DNA of 64,000 nucleotides. Source: Artemia franciscana (lineage: Eukaryota; Arthropoda; Branchiopoda; Anostraca; Artemiidae). Within the stretch, counting starts at the first letter, position 1. Each line of letters begins with the position of its first letter. The notes below the pieces were generated by a model. That model did not search any database, had not been told where the DNA came from, and saw nothing but the letters and a program-made list of their open reading frames with translations. The position numbers and the translations under genes were made by a program. The stretch spans positions 51,158,068 through 51,222,067 of the forward strand of contig NC_088866.1 of assembly GCF_032884065.1 (NCBI RefSeq), written 5' to 3'. Positions 22,954-34,879 of this stretch are shown here, in pieces.

Positions 22954-23372
22954 TACGCTAAACCGCGAAAATAATAAACAAAACTAAACAGCTATTCCAC
23001 AATACTTTTCCTTCGTAAGAATTCAGACATTAACAATCTGCTGACTTTCAAAGACAACTACACCTTCTCAAGCTATACGTGTGTATTGTATATTTTCTTT
23101 TGTTGCTGATTTCAAACCACATCTCAATGCTTTTTTTAACGTGGTGCCCAATACTACCAAAAGCTACATTTGGAGGTCATTTTCATTAAAATTGAATTAA
23201 ATTGAATGAAAAATTAAATGAAAAAATTGAATTCTACACGATTCTCATTTTTATATCATTTTGAAAATTAATAAGATTGTGGAAAATTCCAAACATAAAA
23301 AGTTGAGATTAGTCTGAAGTCAAATTCCTATTCAGATTCAGTTAAATATATGTATATATGTATAAGCATATG

Positions 23373-23443
23373 TTACGGAGGTGGTAGATTTTATTTTCAT
23401 ATATATATATATATATATGAACATAAAATCTAACACCTCCGTA
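23373..23443. repeat. Small fold-back element with (AT)n loop
   Basis: Arms of 22 bases (ttacggaggtggtagatttt and its complement near 23422-23443) with one mismatch flank a TATATA core of about 20 bases. Possibly a tiny MITE-like unit into which an AT microsatellite has grown. Confidence 0.8.
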
Positions 23444-23579
23444 ATTAAAATCCATAGTTACTAATAATGAAGAAAGAAGCTGAAAAAGTAGTAAAAATAA
23501 AATTAAAATATAATAAATAAAGTAATATAATGAACATATGAAATAAATATACTAATTAGAACTAAAATAAAAATAAAAT

Positions 23580-23720
23580 ACAAAAAAATTAAAATACAAA
23601 AAATAAAATAAAATAAAAATGAAAACAATAGCTTTAAAAGTTTTCTTTACTTTTTGTTACAGAGGAAAAACTTTATAAACCGAAATAGAAACCCAAAATC
23701 TAATAATTCAACCAAGAAGC
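23580..23720 (+). repeat. Dispersed repeat, inverted partner at 29310-29440
   Basis: The segment with atagctttaaaa, tttactttttgttacagagg, ccgaaatagaaac and aatctaataattc is found as its reverse complement at 29310-29440. The two copies are 5.7 kb apart and differ at a few positions. Confidence 0.8.
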
Positions 23721-23783
23721 AGAGTTTATTCAAGGAAATGTGTTATATATAAATAAATGATTGAAAATACAATATACGCACTG

Positions 23784-23786
<3 letters not shown>

Positions 23787-23848
<62 letters not shown>
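23787..23848. repeat. Poly(A) tract of about 60 bases
   Basis: A pure A run. It could be a retroposon tail, but no retroposon body is recognisable upstream. Confidence 0.95.
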
Positions 23849-23850
<2 letters not shown>

Positions 23851-25525
23851 ATGTACGAAAAAAGAGGGAAAGAACAATTCTAAAATACATTTTCGTAATG
23901 AGGACCAAAATGCACAACCTACGAAAAAGAAAATCGAAGTATTCTCAAACCAAACACCAGCAAAACTGATAAATAGTAATAAAAAACAACAAAACAAAAT
24001 AATAAAGTGATTGAAAAAATATAAAATGCTTAGCTATTAACCCGAAACCCAAATAATACACAGCTTACAAGTTTGGCTATATCGCTATATCGATGTGCGC
24101 AATTAAGGCACAACTGCTCGAAAACTGGAAAAGTTGCCCTGGAGGGCAGAAGAAAGATTGGTGGTCAATAGAAAAAACGACGTAAAACCGGTCGGATGCT
24201 TCCACCTTTTCGGTCGGCTCTGGGACACAAAATTGACTCTACCATGTCGAGGCCATTGCACATGACAAAAAGTCATGGAAGACTTTTGTTGGTGAAATTA
24301 TGTGCTGGAAGAAGCGGCCTAAGTAAAGTAAGTTCCCGTCAAAAGCAAAGTAAATTTGGCCAAATCATGAAATATAAAAAAGAAGAATAAAGACACAAAC
24401 CATGAAAGTCTAAAAAGAAAAAACTAAAATATGGGATTTTACTTTTTCAGATTCATCTGGAAACCTCTGGAGAACTCTCATCAAATCCACTGCTTTTGGC
24501 CTGGCTCTTATTATATTCAAGGTCGACGTCAGTACCGGGTCCAAGTGATACGGCTCACTAGAAAAAAAAAGCTTAGCAGTAATGTAAATGTCTCCCGCAG
24601 GTTACCATTTCACCGGTGCTTTCTTATTGGCATCCCTTGCCATTAGTTACTGAGGCACTAATTGGAAGGAGCAGGGGGAGGGGGAATCGCCCTGAGTAGA
24701 TTATGAAGAATATGTATTTTTTATATTTTCTTTTCTTTTAATCGAAAACATGACCACCCAAGACTTGTTGATGTTTTCTTTGGGATTTTTAGTGGCCCCT
24801 TTACTAGGGAAAATATTTCTTGACTTTAGCAGACAAATTAGCTTGATTTAGAGTTCAAACCGTGTTTGTGATACTGGTGACTGATACATTACATTACATT
24901 TGATATTTCCAATTACGTTTATTGAAGATTTCTTTGATTTTACGTCTGAAAAATTTAAGTTTCAAGAAACTTCAATTCTTAAGGCCTTCAGCCTTGGGGA
25001 CCACCACACCTAAGAAATAAAATGAAAGAAAGGTACACAAATTTGTGTGCAACACATACACAGCAACATGGGAGTCAGCGACAACCATGGGGCACACCAA
25101 GCTGCAAAGGATGCAATGAATAATACATAAGCTGAATTTTACTGAATTTTACATAAGCTGAATTTTACCTGGTCTAATCGGCACTTCTAATTCTGCATAA
25201 TAGAAATATCAAAACCAAAATATAAAATCATAAGGCAGCATTATTCAGCCAGGGGGGCCGAAGCCCCCTCCCTCCTTCCCATATGGGCACCCATCCATCA
25301 TCCTCTCCTCTAAGAGACATGATTCAACATAGATTAGCAAGAATTACCCCACAGCTAGACCCTGCTCCTCTCTGGCTAAATTAAAATATAAATTTTTCTA
25401 CAGAATACGTACAATGACACTATAGGTGAACCACCAAGCTTTCATTCTTAACTCTGGCCAACATACCATTAGTCAAACCTGTAGATTTTGTTAGACCAAC
25501 AAGACTCGTGATCATATGGTCAAAA

Positions 25526-27139
25526 CAGAGGCGCCATTTGGGGGGGGGGCAGGGGGGGGGGGGCAAATGCCCACCCCAGATTTTCCAGGGGGCCCAAGCT
25601 TCCACCAAAAAGGGCCCTTTGCCGGCCATAATAATAACACTATTTGCTATTAACCATTGTAAACTTTGAAAGCAGGTAAGATACATAATCTAATTCTCAA
25701 GTTCTGTCAAATGCCCGTTTCCTAGATGATTATATTAATATTATAAATTCTGAATATTTGCAGCAATTCCTCTAAGTTGATAGACTAAAATATCATTCCT
25801 TGATGGAATCGTTCCTTGTTATCTTCCAATTGCACTAACCTGATTCAGGATCGCGCACCCTGATTCAGGCCAAAAGAAGCAAACTCACCGACCTGCGTTC
25901 AGATGCTTCATTCGTATCGCTTTTCAAGAAGGCTAAAGAGTTTGCAACAGAACTCGAAATTCAAGTACCTGCTGTGAATGGACCCGCGACTAGACCCTCC
26001 TCTGTTTTGTCAGAAAGGACGACCTTGAAGAATTCAAAAGATCACCAAGCATCGGAAACAATTTGTGACAACTTTGACGCTAGTAAAGAATTTAATCGAA
26101 TCTGGAAATTGGACTACTACTTTGGTAGATGAAATGAAGCAAGAATACTTCAAAACGTTTGACCGTCTACTAGCAGAATTTGACAGAAGGTTCACAGATA
26201 ATTTGCCAGTGCTGAGTACGCTCAAAGCCTTGGATCCAAGCTCAACCAAGTTTATGGACACAGAGCTGCTCAAGCTTTTCTCTTCTCTTTGCGGCGAGCT
26301 GGATATCGACAGCATTCTTCTCGAATCTCAAGCTGGTATTGCCAAGCGTTTCTTGCTCAATGAGGAGAAAAAGCCGGAAAACTTCCTAGACATTGTCGAC
26401 CATCTTCAGGCATTACCAGTGGTTACTCAGAAGTAATTAAAGTACTTCGGATTGCTGTCACACTTCCTGAGACAACAACGAGCAATGAGCGTTTGTTTTC
26501 TAGCCTAGAAATAGTGAAAAACTACCTGTGGTTTACAACAGGAGATGATCGTCTCAGTCACCTCCTTTTGATATTTGCAGAGAAGGATTTAGTAAAAAAA
26601 TTTAGACTACAACCAGCTTGTTGACGATTTTGTAAAGATGAAAGCTCGGCGGTTCCCCTTGTTACCTTGAATGTTGTTATTTTTTTTTTATCTTGTAATG
26701 TTTTTCCTTTTTGTAAATATATTTGACCTGGAAGATTTCTGCTGAAGGGACACTGAGATTTTGGTTACAACCCTCAGCATAACAATGAAGGTTACTTTCA
26801 CCGACGTATTGTTTACTTAAATAAGAAAGTTTCTCGCTGAGGAATGCCAGCCTGTAGTCTGGTTGAATTTTCCACTTTCAGTTTAATCACTTAACCTCGT
26901 TGTTTGTATTCTTCGTTGTTATAATTAATCTTAGAGGTCAGTGTGGCTGATTTCCACATTTGGTTACAGTACATTTCCAAGCAACACACGGGTGCTGAAA
27001 ATGCATTTTTACTTGGAATATTTGACCAATGTGCTGCCAAAACCTGGATTTTTCTTACGTGACACAAAGTGAATCGGGGGGGGGGGGGGGCAGATGGAGT
27101 TCATGCCCACCCCAAGATTTGGCCCAAATGGCGCCTCTG
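25526..27139 (+). mobile_element. hAT-type DNA transposon, internally decayed
   Basis: A 1614-bp element with termini CAGAGGCGCCATTTG and its complement CAAATGGCGCCTCTG. It is flanked by a perfect 8-bp target duplication, ggtcaaaa, at 25518-25525 and 27140-27147. CA..TG ends and an 8-bp duplication are the signature of hAT elements. The sub-terminal regions carry long G runs (25539-25562 left, 27077-27092 right) followed by a matching 'tgcccaccccaagattt' segment, so the inverted similarity extends about 60 bp inward. The transposase inside is a remnant. Confidence 0.93.
25860..26630 (+). pseudogene. hAT transposase C-terminal remnant
   Basis: The plus strand retains the C-terminal third of a hAT transposase in at least three frames. 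Frame 1, about 25862-26130, holds KRSKLTDLRSDASFVSLFKK and later an RIWKLDYYFGR stop. Frame 2, 26065-26436, holds NLPVLSTLKALDPSS and KFMDTELLKLFSSLCG. After a frameshift near 26425-26435 a third frame holds the dimerisation core TTSNERLFSSLEIVKNYL and DRLSHLLLIFAEKD, ending near 26622. The SNER.FS.L..VK.YL block is diagnostic of hAT C-termini. The N-terminal BED finger and catalytic region are absent, so the element would need a helper to move. The minus-strand frame 26034-26315 is a shadow. Confidence 0.88.
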
Positions 27140-27147
27140 GGTCAAAA

Positions 27148-28640
27148 TGAAACATACATTCCATTATCACTTCTCTGAGGTTTTGGCAGAAAAATTCGAG
27201 TTCCATTTGAATTTTTACATGTTTTGAACAGGCAACTTCGTCAAAAGTTGAAGCAAAGTCGATCTTTGTACTGAACTCACAAGAAATGAAAAAGTTTAAA
27301 TTTTTAGCTTATATTTCATCAGTGCCTTTCGCAAGGGGGGGTGGCTCGACGTCCTGGCCCTCCGAAATGCCACATTCACAAATTTCAGGGTAATTCTTAT
27401 TCAACGCTACACATAGTTTCATTTTTATTATTATTGGTCCCAAGGAAACATTTACATATCCCCCCCCCACGCCGAAAAACTTCATACCTACGTGCTTGAT
27501 TTCAAGTATGTCGACTATAAATTCTACCGTACTATATATACTTATCAAATATAAATTTAAAAATGTTTTCGATTTTCATGACCAAATATAGGTGACATGC
27601 ACGAATCACATCATTCAAGCTCATAATTGGGGTAAAAAATCTCCAGACATCAAGAATATCACAAAAATCCTTACAAAAGTCAGACAAGCATACACAATCT
27701 TCAGGCCCATTTTGATGTTACGCAAAGCTTTTACGGGTTTTATTTATTCATTCATAGTAATTTCTTGTTGATTTATATTTAATTATAATAGGATTTTACA
27801 TGTTTTCATTTAAGTTCCAACGACCCTCTCCCGATATTATAAAAACCAGTAGTTCGTCGTGATCAACCATGGATAAAAAAGTGCTGTCAAGGCACTACCA
27901 AGGATTAAATGTAATTTTCATTGTTGCTCAAGGTGGATAGGGGGATGACACATCATTCAAGGGCTTTCAACAATGCCAATTTCAATGGTATTCTTTTATT
28001 TTTATTTGGCGGTATTTTTAAGGATATTAGGATCTTTATCGAAGCTCCACAAAGTTTCTTTTCCTAATTACTAATAACTGTTCAGCTGAATCCGAATAAA
28101 AATTATCATTTTAAAAATAGTTAAAAAAAAAAGTGTTAAGAACATATTTTTCAAAACCAGAAATTTTCGGCTGCTTCAGGCCGTGGTTCGCTTTTTACTA
28201 GATTGCAGCTACTTCTGCAACCATGGTAAAGAAAAAAGCAAGAATACGTAAAAAAAGAAGATAATTTGTATTCATTTTTGCATATACAACTCAAAATCAC
28301 AATTCATCTGGATCTAATGATCCACTTTAATCGCAACTTTACATCCAGAACCAAAGGTCATATCTGAACACTCCGTAATTTGACAGGAGAGCAAAACCAA
28401 GATTTTAAATTTTACTAATTTCTTTACTAAATTTGCTAATTTCAAGATTTTTTAATATTAATTTTACTAATTTCTTCATTACAAGACTTATTATACTATT
28501 TATACTGCACATAACACGAAGAAAGAAAAGATCTGAAACGGAACAAGAAAACAAACAGACTCCATACCAAAAAGACAGAAGCTAGAGTGAAAAAGATAAG
28601 CAATAGCAAGCTTAAATGTACACTACATACAAACTCTCCA
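27148..28640. other. Non-coding intron stretch
   Basis: No reading frame with a motif. It contains a C9 run at 27461, scattered A and T runs, and nothing I recognise. Confidence 0.55.
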
Positions 28641-28768
28641 CTCTGAATTATACCCGGGGTACTATCAGGAAAAAACTGATTTCATAAAATAAGAAATAAT
28701 ACATATAATAAATATAGTATATAATATAATAAATATAATACATTAAAAAAGATAAATTAATATAATAA

Positions 28769-28887
<119 letters not shown>

Positions 28888-29169
28888 GAAAAATACTAGC
28901 TGCTTTATATTTACACTATATACAAACATTTCTATACACGAGGCACAGGCACAGAGTATCTAGGATGGTCCACCATCATTTTTTTTTTCATTTAACGTTT
29001 TTCATTTAATTTTGTTCTATTTTGTTTTCATTCTTTTTTGTTTTTTTTCATTTAACGAAGTTACAGCTTGCTCAGGTTAGGCTACTCCAAAGCTCCAAAT
29101 AATGCCTTAATTGTGGACCCAAGGAGAGAGGAAAGAGTTATAAAGCAAACCAGAAGGAGCACAAATAAA

Positions 29170-29540
29170 CTTTTTATTTATGAAAAATTCATTTGTTCAT
29201 TTTCATTTTCACAAATTGTTCATTTTCACAAATGAAAAGTTCATATTCATTGTTCAGTTCAATGAAATGAAAAGTTCATTTCAAAAGTTCATTTCAATGA
29301 AAAGTTCATTGAATTATTAGATTTTTGTTTCTATTTCGGTTTATTAAGTTATTCCTCTGTAATAAAAAGTAAAGAAAATTTTTAAAGCTATTGTTTTCAT
29401 TCTTGTTCTATTTGATTTTTTGTATTTTTATGTTTTGTTCAATGAAAAGTTCATTTAAAAAGTTCAGTTCAATGAAACAAAAAGTTTCATTTGTGAAAAT
29501 TTTTTAGTCAGATGAACTTTTCATCTGACTTGTTAACATT
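29170..29540. repeat. Low-complexity array of TTCATTTCAATGAAAAG words, plus inverted dispersed copy
   Basis: From 29180 to 29310 and again at 29440-29530 the words gttcatttcaatgaaaag and tcacaaatgaaaagttcat recur in both orientations, giving many small hairpins. The block 29310-29440 between them is the inverted partner of 23580-23720. Confidence 0.75.
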
Positions 29541-29794
29541 ATCCAAAAGGGGAAAATATGTAAAATATAGAGAACGCAAATAAATTGAAGAAATGGACGA
29601 ATATGCTGGTTGAAGCGCAATTCCATGGTGAGTAGAGATGCATATACAGTAGCATTTCTACATAAGATTTGGCTTATCAGAAGTTGTCATATGAGCAGGA
29701 GCTGAACCGATTGGAAGGCCTAGATATGCAAGAGCCAGTGTTCCCAGGTAGGGCGGGACTACTGCAACTACAGCTGGAAATAAGGAATCAGGGT

Positions 29795-30660
29795 GTAAAT
29801 TCGTATTCCTACTATACAAGTTCCTTCTTTCCTAAGAAAAAAACCTGTAAAATTTAAAGCAGGGATCAGGATAAAGACTCATCCAGCAGACTCAACCAAA
29901 GTCTCGTTGCATACGAGATTCGAGGCGTTTAGAGGTTTGTAGAAAAAGAGAAAGGGGTAGGTAGCGCCATTTTATTTGTAAAACTTGACAAGCCCTGAGA
30001 CATAATTTTTTCGTGTCTTGTTGTTGATATTATGAGAGATAAAAGTACATTGCTCGAAGTACAAATGGTTTAGCATAACGCAGGTGGTATTCTGGCCTTA
30101 CTAGGCTAATCTCATCTCCGTAGACTTAACCAGAGATGAATTAATGGTCACGCATAGGACAGGGAAGCTTTCACGCAATTCCTACAATATTACAATATTT
30201 CCTACAACATTAAAAAGTTAATTCCTACAGTTCATACAATAAATTCGTATTCCTACAATACAAGTTCCTTCTTTCCTAAGAAAAAAAATTGTAAAATTTA
30301 AAGCAAGGATCAGGATAAAGACTCCTCACGCAGACTCAACCAGTCTCGTTGCATACAAGATTCAAGGCGTTTAGAAGTTTGGAGGAAAAGAGAAGGGGAT
30401 AGGTAGCGCCACTTTTACTTGAAAACCTTGACAAGCCCAGATACATATTTTTTTTGTGTCTTGTTGTTGATATTATGAGAGATAAAAACGCACTGCTCGA
30501 AGTACGAATCGTTTCTAGCATAACACAGGTGGTATTCTGGCCTTACAAAGCAAATCTCATTTCCGTAGACTTAACCAGAGAATTCATGGTCACACATAGG
30601 ATGGGGAAGTTTTCACGGACGCTGAAAACAAAGAACCCGTTCTTTCCAGCGTAAAATTTA
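29795..30660 (+). repeat. Tandem duplication of ~445 bp
   Basis: Unit 1 (29797-30180) and unit 2 (30241-30640) share the ordered blocks aaattcgtattcctac, aagttccttctttcctaag, aaagactc.tc..gcagactc, ggtaggtagcgccac, cttgttgttgatattatgag and ggtggtattctggcctta. Unit 2 has a 66-codon open frame (30454-30654), but unit 1 breaks the same frame, so coding is doubtful. An upstream frame (29669-29857) starts with MAYQKLSYEQELNRLEG; I do not recognise it. Confidence 0.85.
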
Positions 30661-30664
30661 AGAC

Positions 30665-31260
30665 CAAGGATCAGGATGAAAATTTATCTTGCAGACTTTT
30701 GAACATTTCAGAATGTCATTCAGTAGTTTGACTGATGTATAGATGTAAAATTCAAAATTGAAGATGTTGAATTTAAATTGAAGAAGACAGGCAAAGATCA
30801 AACAGAACAGGAGAAGAAACAATGCCTTGGAGGGCTTTTTTCCAGATATAGATCTCGGGGTACTAGCTCATTAGATTTTTTAGTCTAAGGAGCCTAAAGG
30901 CATAAAGGCTCCCGACGTATAAATTTAGATTATAAAGACAAACAATTCTAAGGTTTTCTAATTGTCACTTTTATAGTATTACGAAATCAGCAATTGCTGA
31001 CATCGGTGTTTTTTGAGCCCTGTGATCATCTGCGAGGAAGGTTAAGATGATCTTTGGAAGATGTCATGGGTGGAAACTTTTGAAGATTTTAGAATGTCGT
31101 TCAATAGTTCAACTAATGTTAAAGATATTATTAGCGTACGAAACATGAGAGGTGTTGATGCCTTTTGAAATGGAATAAGACGGTAAAAGTTCAAACAGCA
31201 AAAGGAGAAGAAGCAGACTATTAAGGAAAGAAGCAAGGAAGGCTTGGAAACACCTAAATT
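30665..31260. repeat. Diverged duplication about 375 bp apart
   Basis: 30690-30830 (acttttgaacatttcagaatgtcattcagtag... gaacaggagaagaaaca) resembles 31075-31230 (acttttgaagattttagaatgtcgttcaatag... caaaaggagaagaagca). Confidence 0.6.
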
Positions 31261-33687
31261 TGAAGGTAAGTTTTCTCTTCGTGCATCAGATATTGATGTA
31301 ATTCTTCTTATTTATGTTCTTGCACCAGTAGAAAATATGGTTCTTTTGAGGCTTAATAGCAAGAAGAAGCATTACCGCATGAGTATGGGAGTTGAAAAGG
31401 AGCTTTTGTATAAGGAATGAATAAGGGAGTTCTGTTCAACAAAGGGTAAAGAGAATTGTTAAAATATGAACAGAGCAGGAATCAACTCGCACAAGAAGTA
31501 AACTTAAAGCGAACCAAAACTACTATCAATGAAGAAATGAAACTTAATAAACCAACAAAAATTCAACTAAACAATTGATTTCAAACTTAAAATGAACAGA
31601 ATTTCAAATAAATCGGTTTGGCATTACTACCCCATCCGAATCCCCCAAAGATATATATTTTCCTTTCACTTCATAAAAAACCTGAAAGTCTCATTTGAAA
31701 GGAATGAATTTCAAAGAAATAAAATATTAAAGAATTATTGCCACACTAGACAAACCTGACAGTTAAATTAAGCTTTTGCCTTAATGACAAAATTTAATAT
31801 AGTTGTCAAAAAACGCACATATGCAGACAAACCCTGGACGCTTGAGAAGTTTTTCCCTTTTTGCAAGAAATTTTGTGAATTAAAAAAAACACATTCCCAA
31901 GCCTTTGTGTGTATGTGTCTGGGGGTTGGGGGCTTGGGAGGAGGATTAAGACTATAGATGGGAACAGATTTATAAGGATTAAGAACATGGTGAAAAATCC
32001 GTGAAACATTAGACAAAAAAAAAACAAAAAATTAAATTGATTGTCAAAAATATACTGTCGTCAACAAAAAATTTTCCCTTGAAAGTTTGAACAATGTTTG
32101 GTTATGTATTATAGTAAATACAAAACAATAGTATTCAAATGCTTTATGTTTTAAGTAGTGCAAATGAAGCTCTAGCCCTTAGGGGGACTCGAGGAAGCGG
32201 TAATATCAAATCTTATTTATGATCATTTCCGTTCATTTAGTTTAACTTCCATTGTTAATATTATTTCTGCCCATTGCTTTTTTAATTTTTTTTTCTTAGT
32301 TTTGATATCTTTTTAGCTTTTGCGATAAAATAGGTTTTTCAAACTTAGTTTCAATTTTTTTTTCAATTGAAGTTATTTTACTTACTTGTATTAAAAGAAA
32401 TAATGCTGGAAAAAATTATCATTAATAAGCAGTAAATGGTAATTAATTATAGGGGCAGAATGTAGTATTCATAGTGAAGGTATTCATGGAAGGAACAGTC
32501 GTTGTAGAAGCATGCGTGGCAGCCGTCCTGTTCAATGTAGTCATCGTAGACCCTATTCCAGCCAATGTCCTTGTTTTGCTTCGGAAAACGGCCTAAAACG
32601 GCACCTTGCTATGAGGGAATCTATTTCATTGCTCAAAAAGGGCACTGGGTATTCTCATTTCTGCTGAAAATATGGCCTTATAAATATGACAAAAGACCTA
32701 TGTGACATTTGACCCATTGACAAACACCCTGAAAAGCACTGTTGAAAGCATGGCAATTTATTATATATATATATATATATACATATATAAGTTTGAAATA
32801 CCAATTGGATGAGAAGTCTTGTTGAAAATTTATCCACCAGGTTTTATTAATTTGATTAGAATAAATACTAACAATTAAAAAAAGTAAAGGTGGAAGTTAT
32901 CCATGATGGAGAAAGAAGTCTTTAAAGAACAAAGAGAAGGATTAAAAAAGCACTAGTGTTGAGTGTTCGAAGAAAAAAGTTTTGAAGTTCTTAATCATTT
33001 TATAGAAATAAACGTAGGGTAAAGAGTCTTTTATTGTGCTGCAGAGCCGCCAATTGGGACGGGAGCATTTTCCCCTCAAATTTTCTTTTTTCTGGGATGG
33101 AGAAGGGGGTTTTCATAAGAAAATGCCCTTTATGGCAATTTCCATTGATTAAATTAAAATAAACGACAAATCAAGATTTTGAAAAATACAATTTGCCCCC
33201 CCCCACCCCCCTATGTTCTTGTGAATTCACAGTACAACTAGATTTTAAATCACAGTTTTTCCAACCAGAGAAACAAATTATTGACTTTGGTCGAAAATAG
33301 GAGCGAAAACAGGAATTCTGAAAAAGGATAATGTCAGCTTTCCCTCTCACTGAAACTATCTATCTTGACTTTACTCCAATTAGCCTTGACTTTCAAGTTT
33401 TTATTCACTTCCATCGAGTTGATACTAATTCAAAAATCAACGGACTCGAGCGATGTGAAATCGGATTGTCGAATCAAAATTGCGCTTTTGTTCGAACCCT
33501 GCTTTAGCCGAAAGGTTTTTGGGTTGCACATTTGCTGTTATTTTCATTTCAAAATCTATAGCAATTGGGCCGCCTAGAGACTACTTTCTAAATTTCCCCC
33601 CACAAAGGAAAGAGTAGGCTACAGCATGGCGTTCCCTCATTTCAACACAAAAGCGGTTACCTCTAATGCGAGATTAGTAGGAATTAC
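31261..33687. other. Intron stretch without gene
   Basis: No motif-bearing frame. It contains a short (TA)n at 32761-32790 and a T-rich block around 32275-32400. Confidence 0.55.
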
Positions 33688-33803
33688 TTTTGGGCATCTG
33701 CAAGTGTCCTGGCAATTCCATTCCCACTTCCTTGCGGTATAATACCCAACGGTACCTGAATTGCAGTCTCCCAGTCTTCTCGCTCCAATAGTCCGTTGAT
33801 GAC
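33688..33803 (-). CDS. Sphk: Sphingosine kinase, exon with GSGN (C3 block)
   Basis: A 116-nt exon, phase 0 in and phase 2 out. The acceptor is tttttaag (AG at 33804-33805) and the donor CAAAA|GTAATT has its GT at 33686-33687. It reads [19 protein letters not shown], then [19 protein letters not shown]. With the previous exon this rebuilds the catalytic motif SGDGL..EV.NGL. The P-x-GSGN block that follows contacts the nucleotide. The family usually has GSGNALA; here it is GSGNGIA, as seen in some more distant members. Neither track of open frames on the minus strand shows this exon because it is short. The exon after it is missing: about 45 family residues and a phase change lie between here and 14502. 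Confidence 0.93.
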
Positions 33804-34879
33804 CTTAAAAAACAAAACAAGACATCATTTGGAGTCTAGAACAATTTCTCACAAGATAACTTGAAACAACGGGTAGAAAATTCCGTTTCACCAATGGCCA
33901 GTCGCCTATCGCCAGTAGGAAGATACAGAAGAATAATCTAACAAATATTTCGTCTGTATGCAACAAGGCATCCTCAGCATTGAAAAAGAGACTGAACGTC
34001 ATAGAAAATTGAACAAAAGAAACAATCTAAATTAAAGAAACAACAATAAAACCAACATATATTTTCTTCTTTGGCTTTGTGTTGGCTATAGAAACAGTGA
34101 AATTCCAAAAATGCAAGTACTTATAATTTGAAATGGCTATCTACTGAATGAACGAACCATAGTTGTCCATTGATCTATCAGTAATTTTGTCTTAAAAACG
34201 GCAATATGATTTTTCTTTTTCCTGAAAATGATCATAGTACCATTTTTCAGTGTTTACGGTGTTAGTTTTGGAAAAACAGTTTTCATATAAATGATGTCGC
34301 AAAGACTTGGAACAGCTATAATAAATTTTTCTGAAGATGAGTGTCTGTACTAATTTTTTTTAAAGCACATTACAATTTAATATGATTGTGGTTAGTATGG
34401 AATAATCTGTTGGTATAAATATACAAAAAAGTTTGCTAAATAAAATGAAGTTTTATTGTTTTGCTCTGTCGTTTTTTGGATTTTTGTTTTGCTTTGTCGT
34501 TTTTTGGTAAAAAAAAATATGTATAAAAAATACAGAGAACTGAGTAACGATGAGAACAGAGGAGGAGGGTTTTAAGAGAGTAAAAAATCCAGTGAAGAAT
34601 CATGGCTAGGTAAGAATTAGCAAAGACAGATTAAAGCCAAAAACAGTATTGGCTTTAGGTGTCACAATCTGGGGGGAGGGCAAGGTATACCACAGGAGTG
34701 TAAAAATAGGAAGTAAAAATAATTTAATGTCAAATTTCAGAAAAACTGGGGGAGGGAAGCTGCCCCACTACCTAGGTCACAATCGCCACAGCAAAAATGG
34801 AAAGTAGGAGAAATAAGCAAAGGAGTTAAGACCTTTCAAAATGAGTAAACAAGCAGAAGCAACGAGTGATAAAGAACAG

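Larger units (their letters stand above)
22956..25517. other. AT-rich intron stretch with simple repeats
   Basis: No gene was seen. Besides the items listed separately (fold-back at 23373, poly(A) at 23787, inverted dispersed repeat at 23580), the stretch 23480-23640 is an A-rich low-complexity block of aataaaataaaat words. Confidence 0.6.

Noticed and set aside
23743..23997. 84-codon minus-strand frame with a Phe run
   Set aside because: Reads through the poly(A) tract, so it is low complexity.
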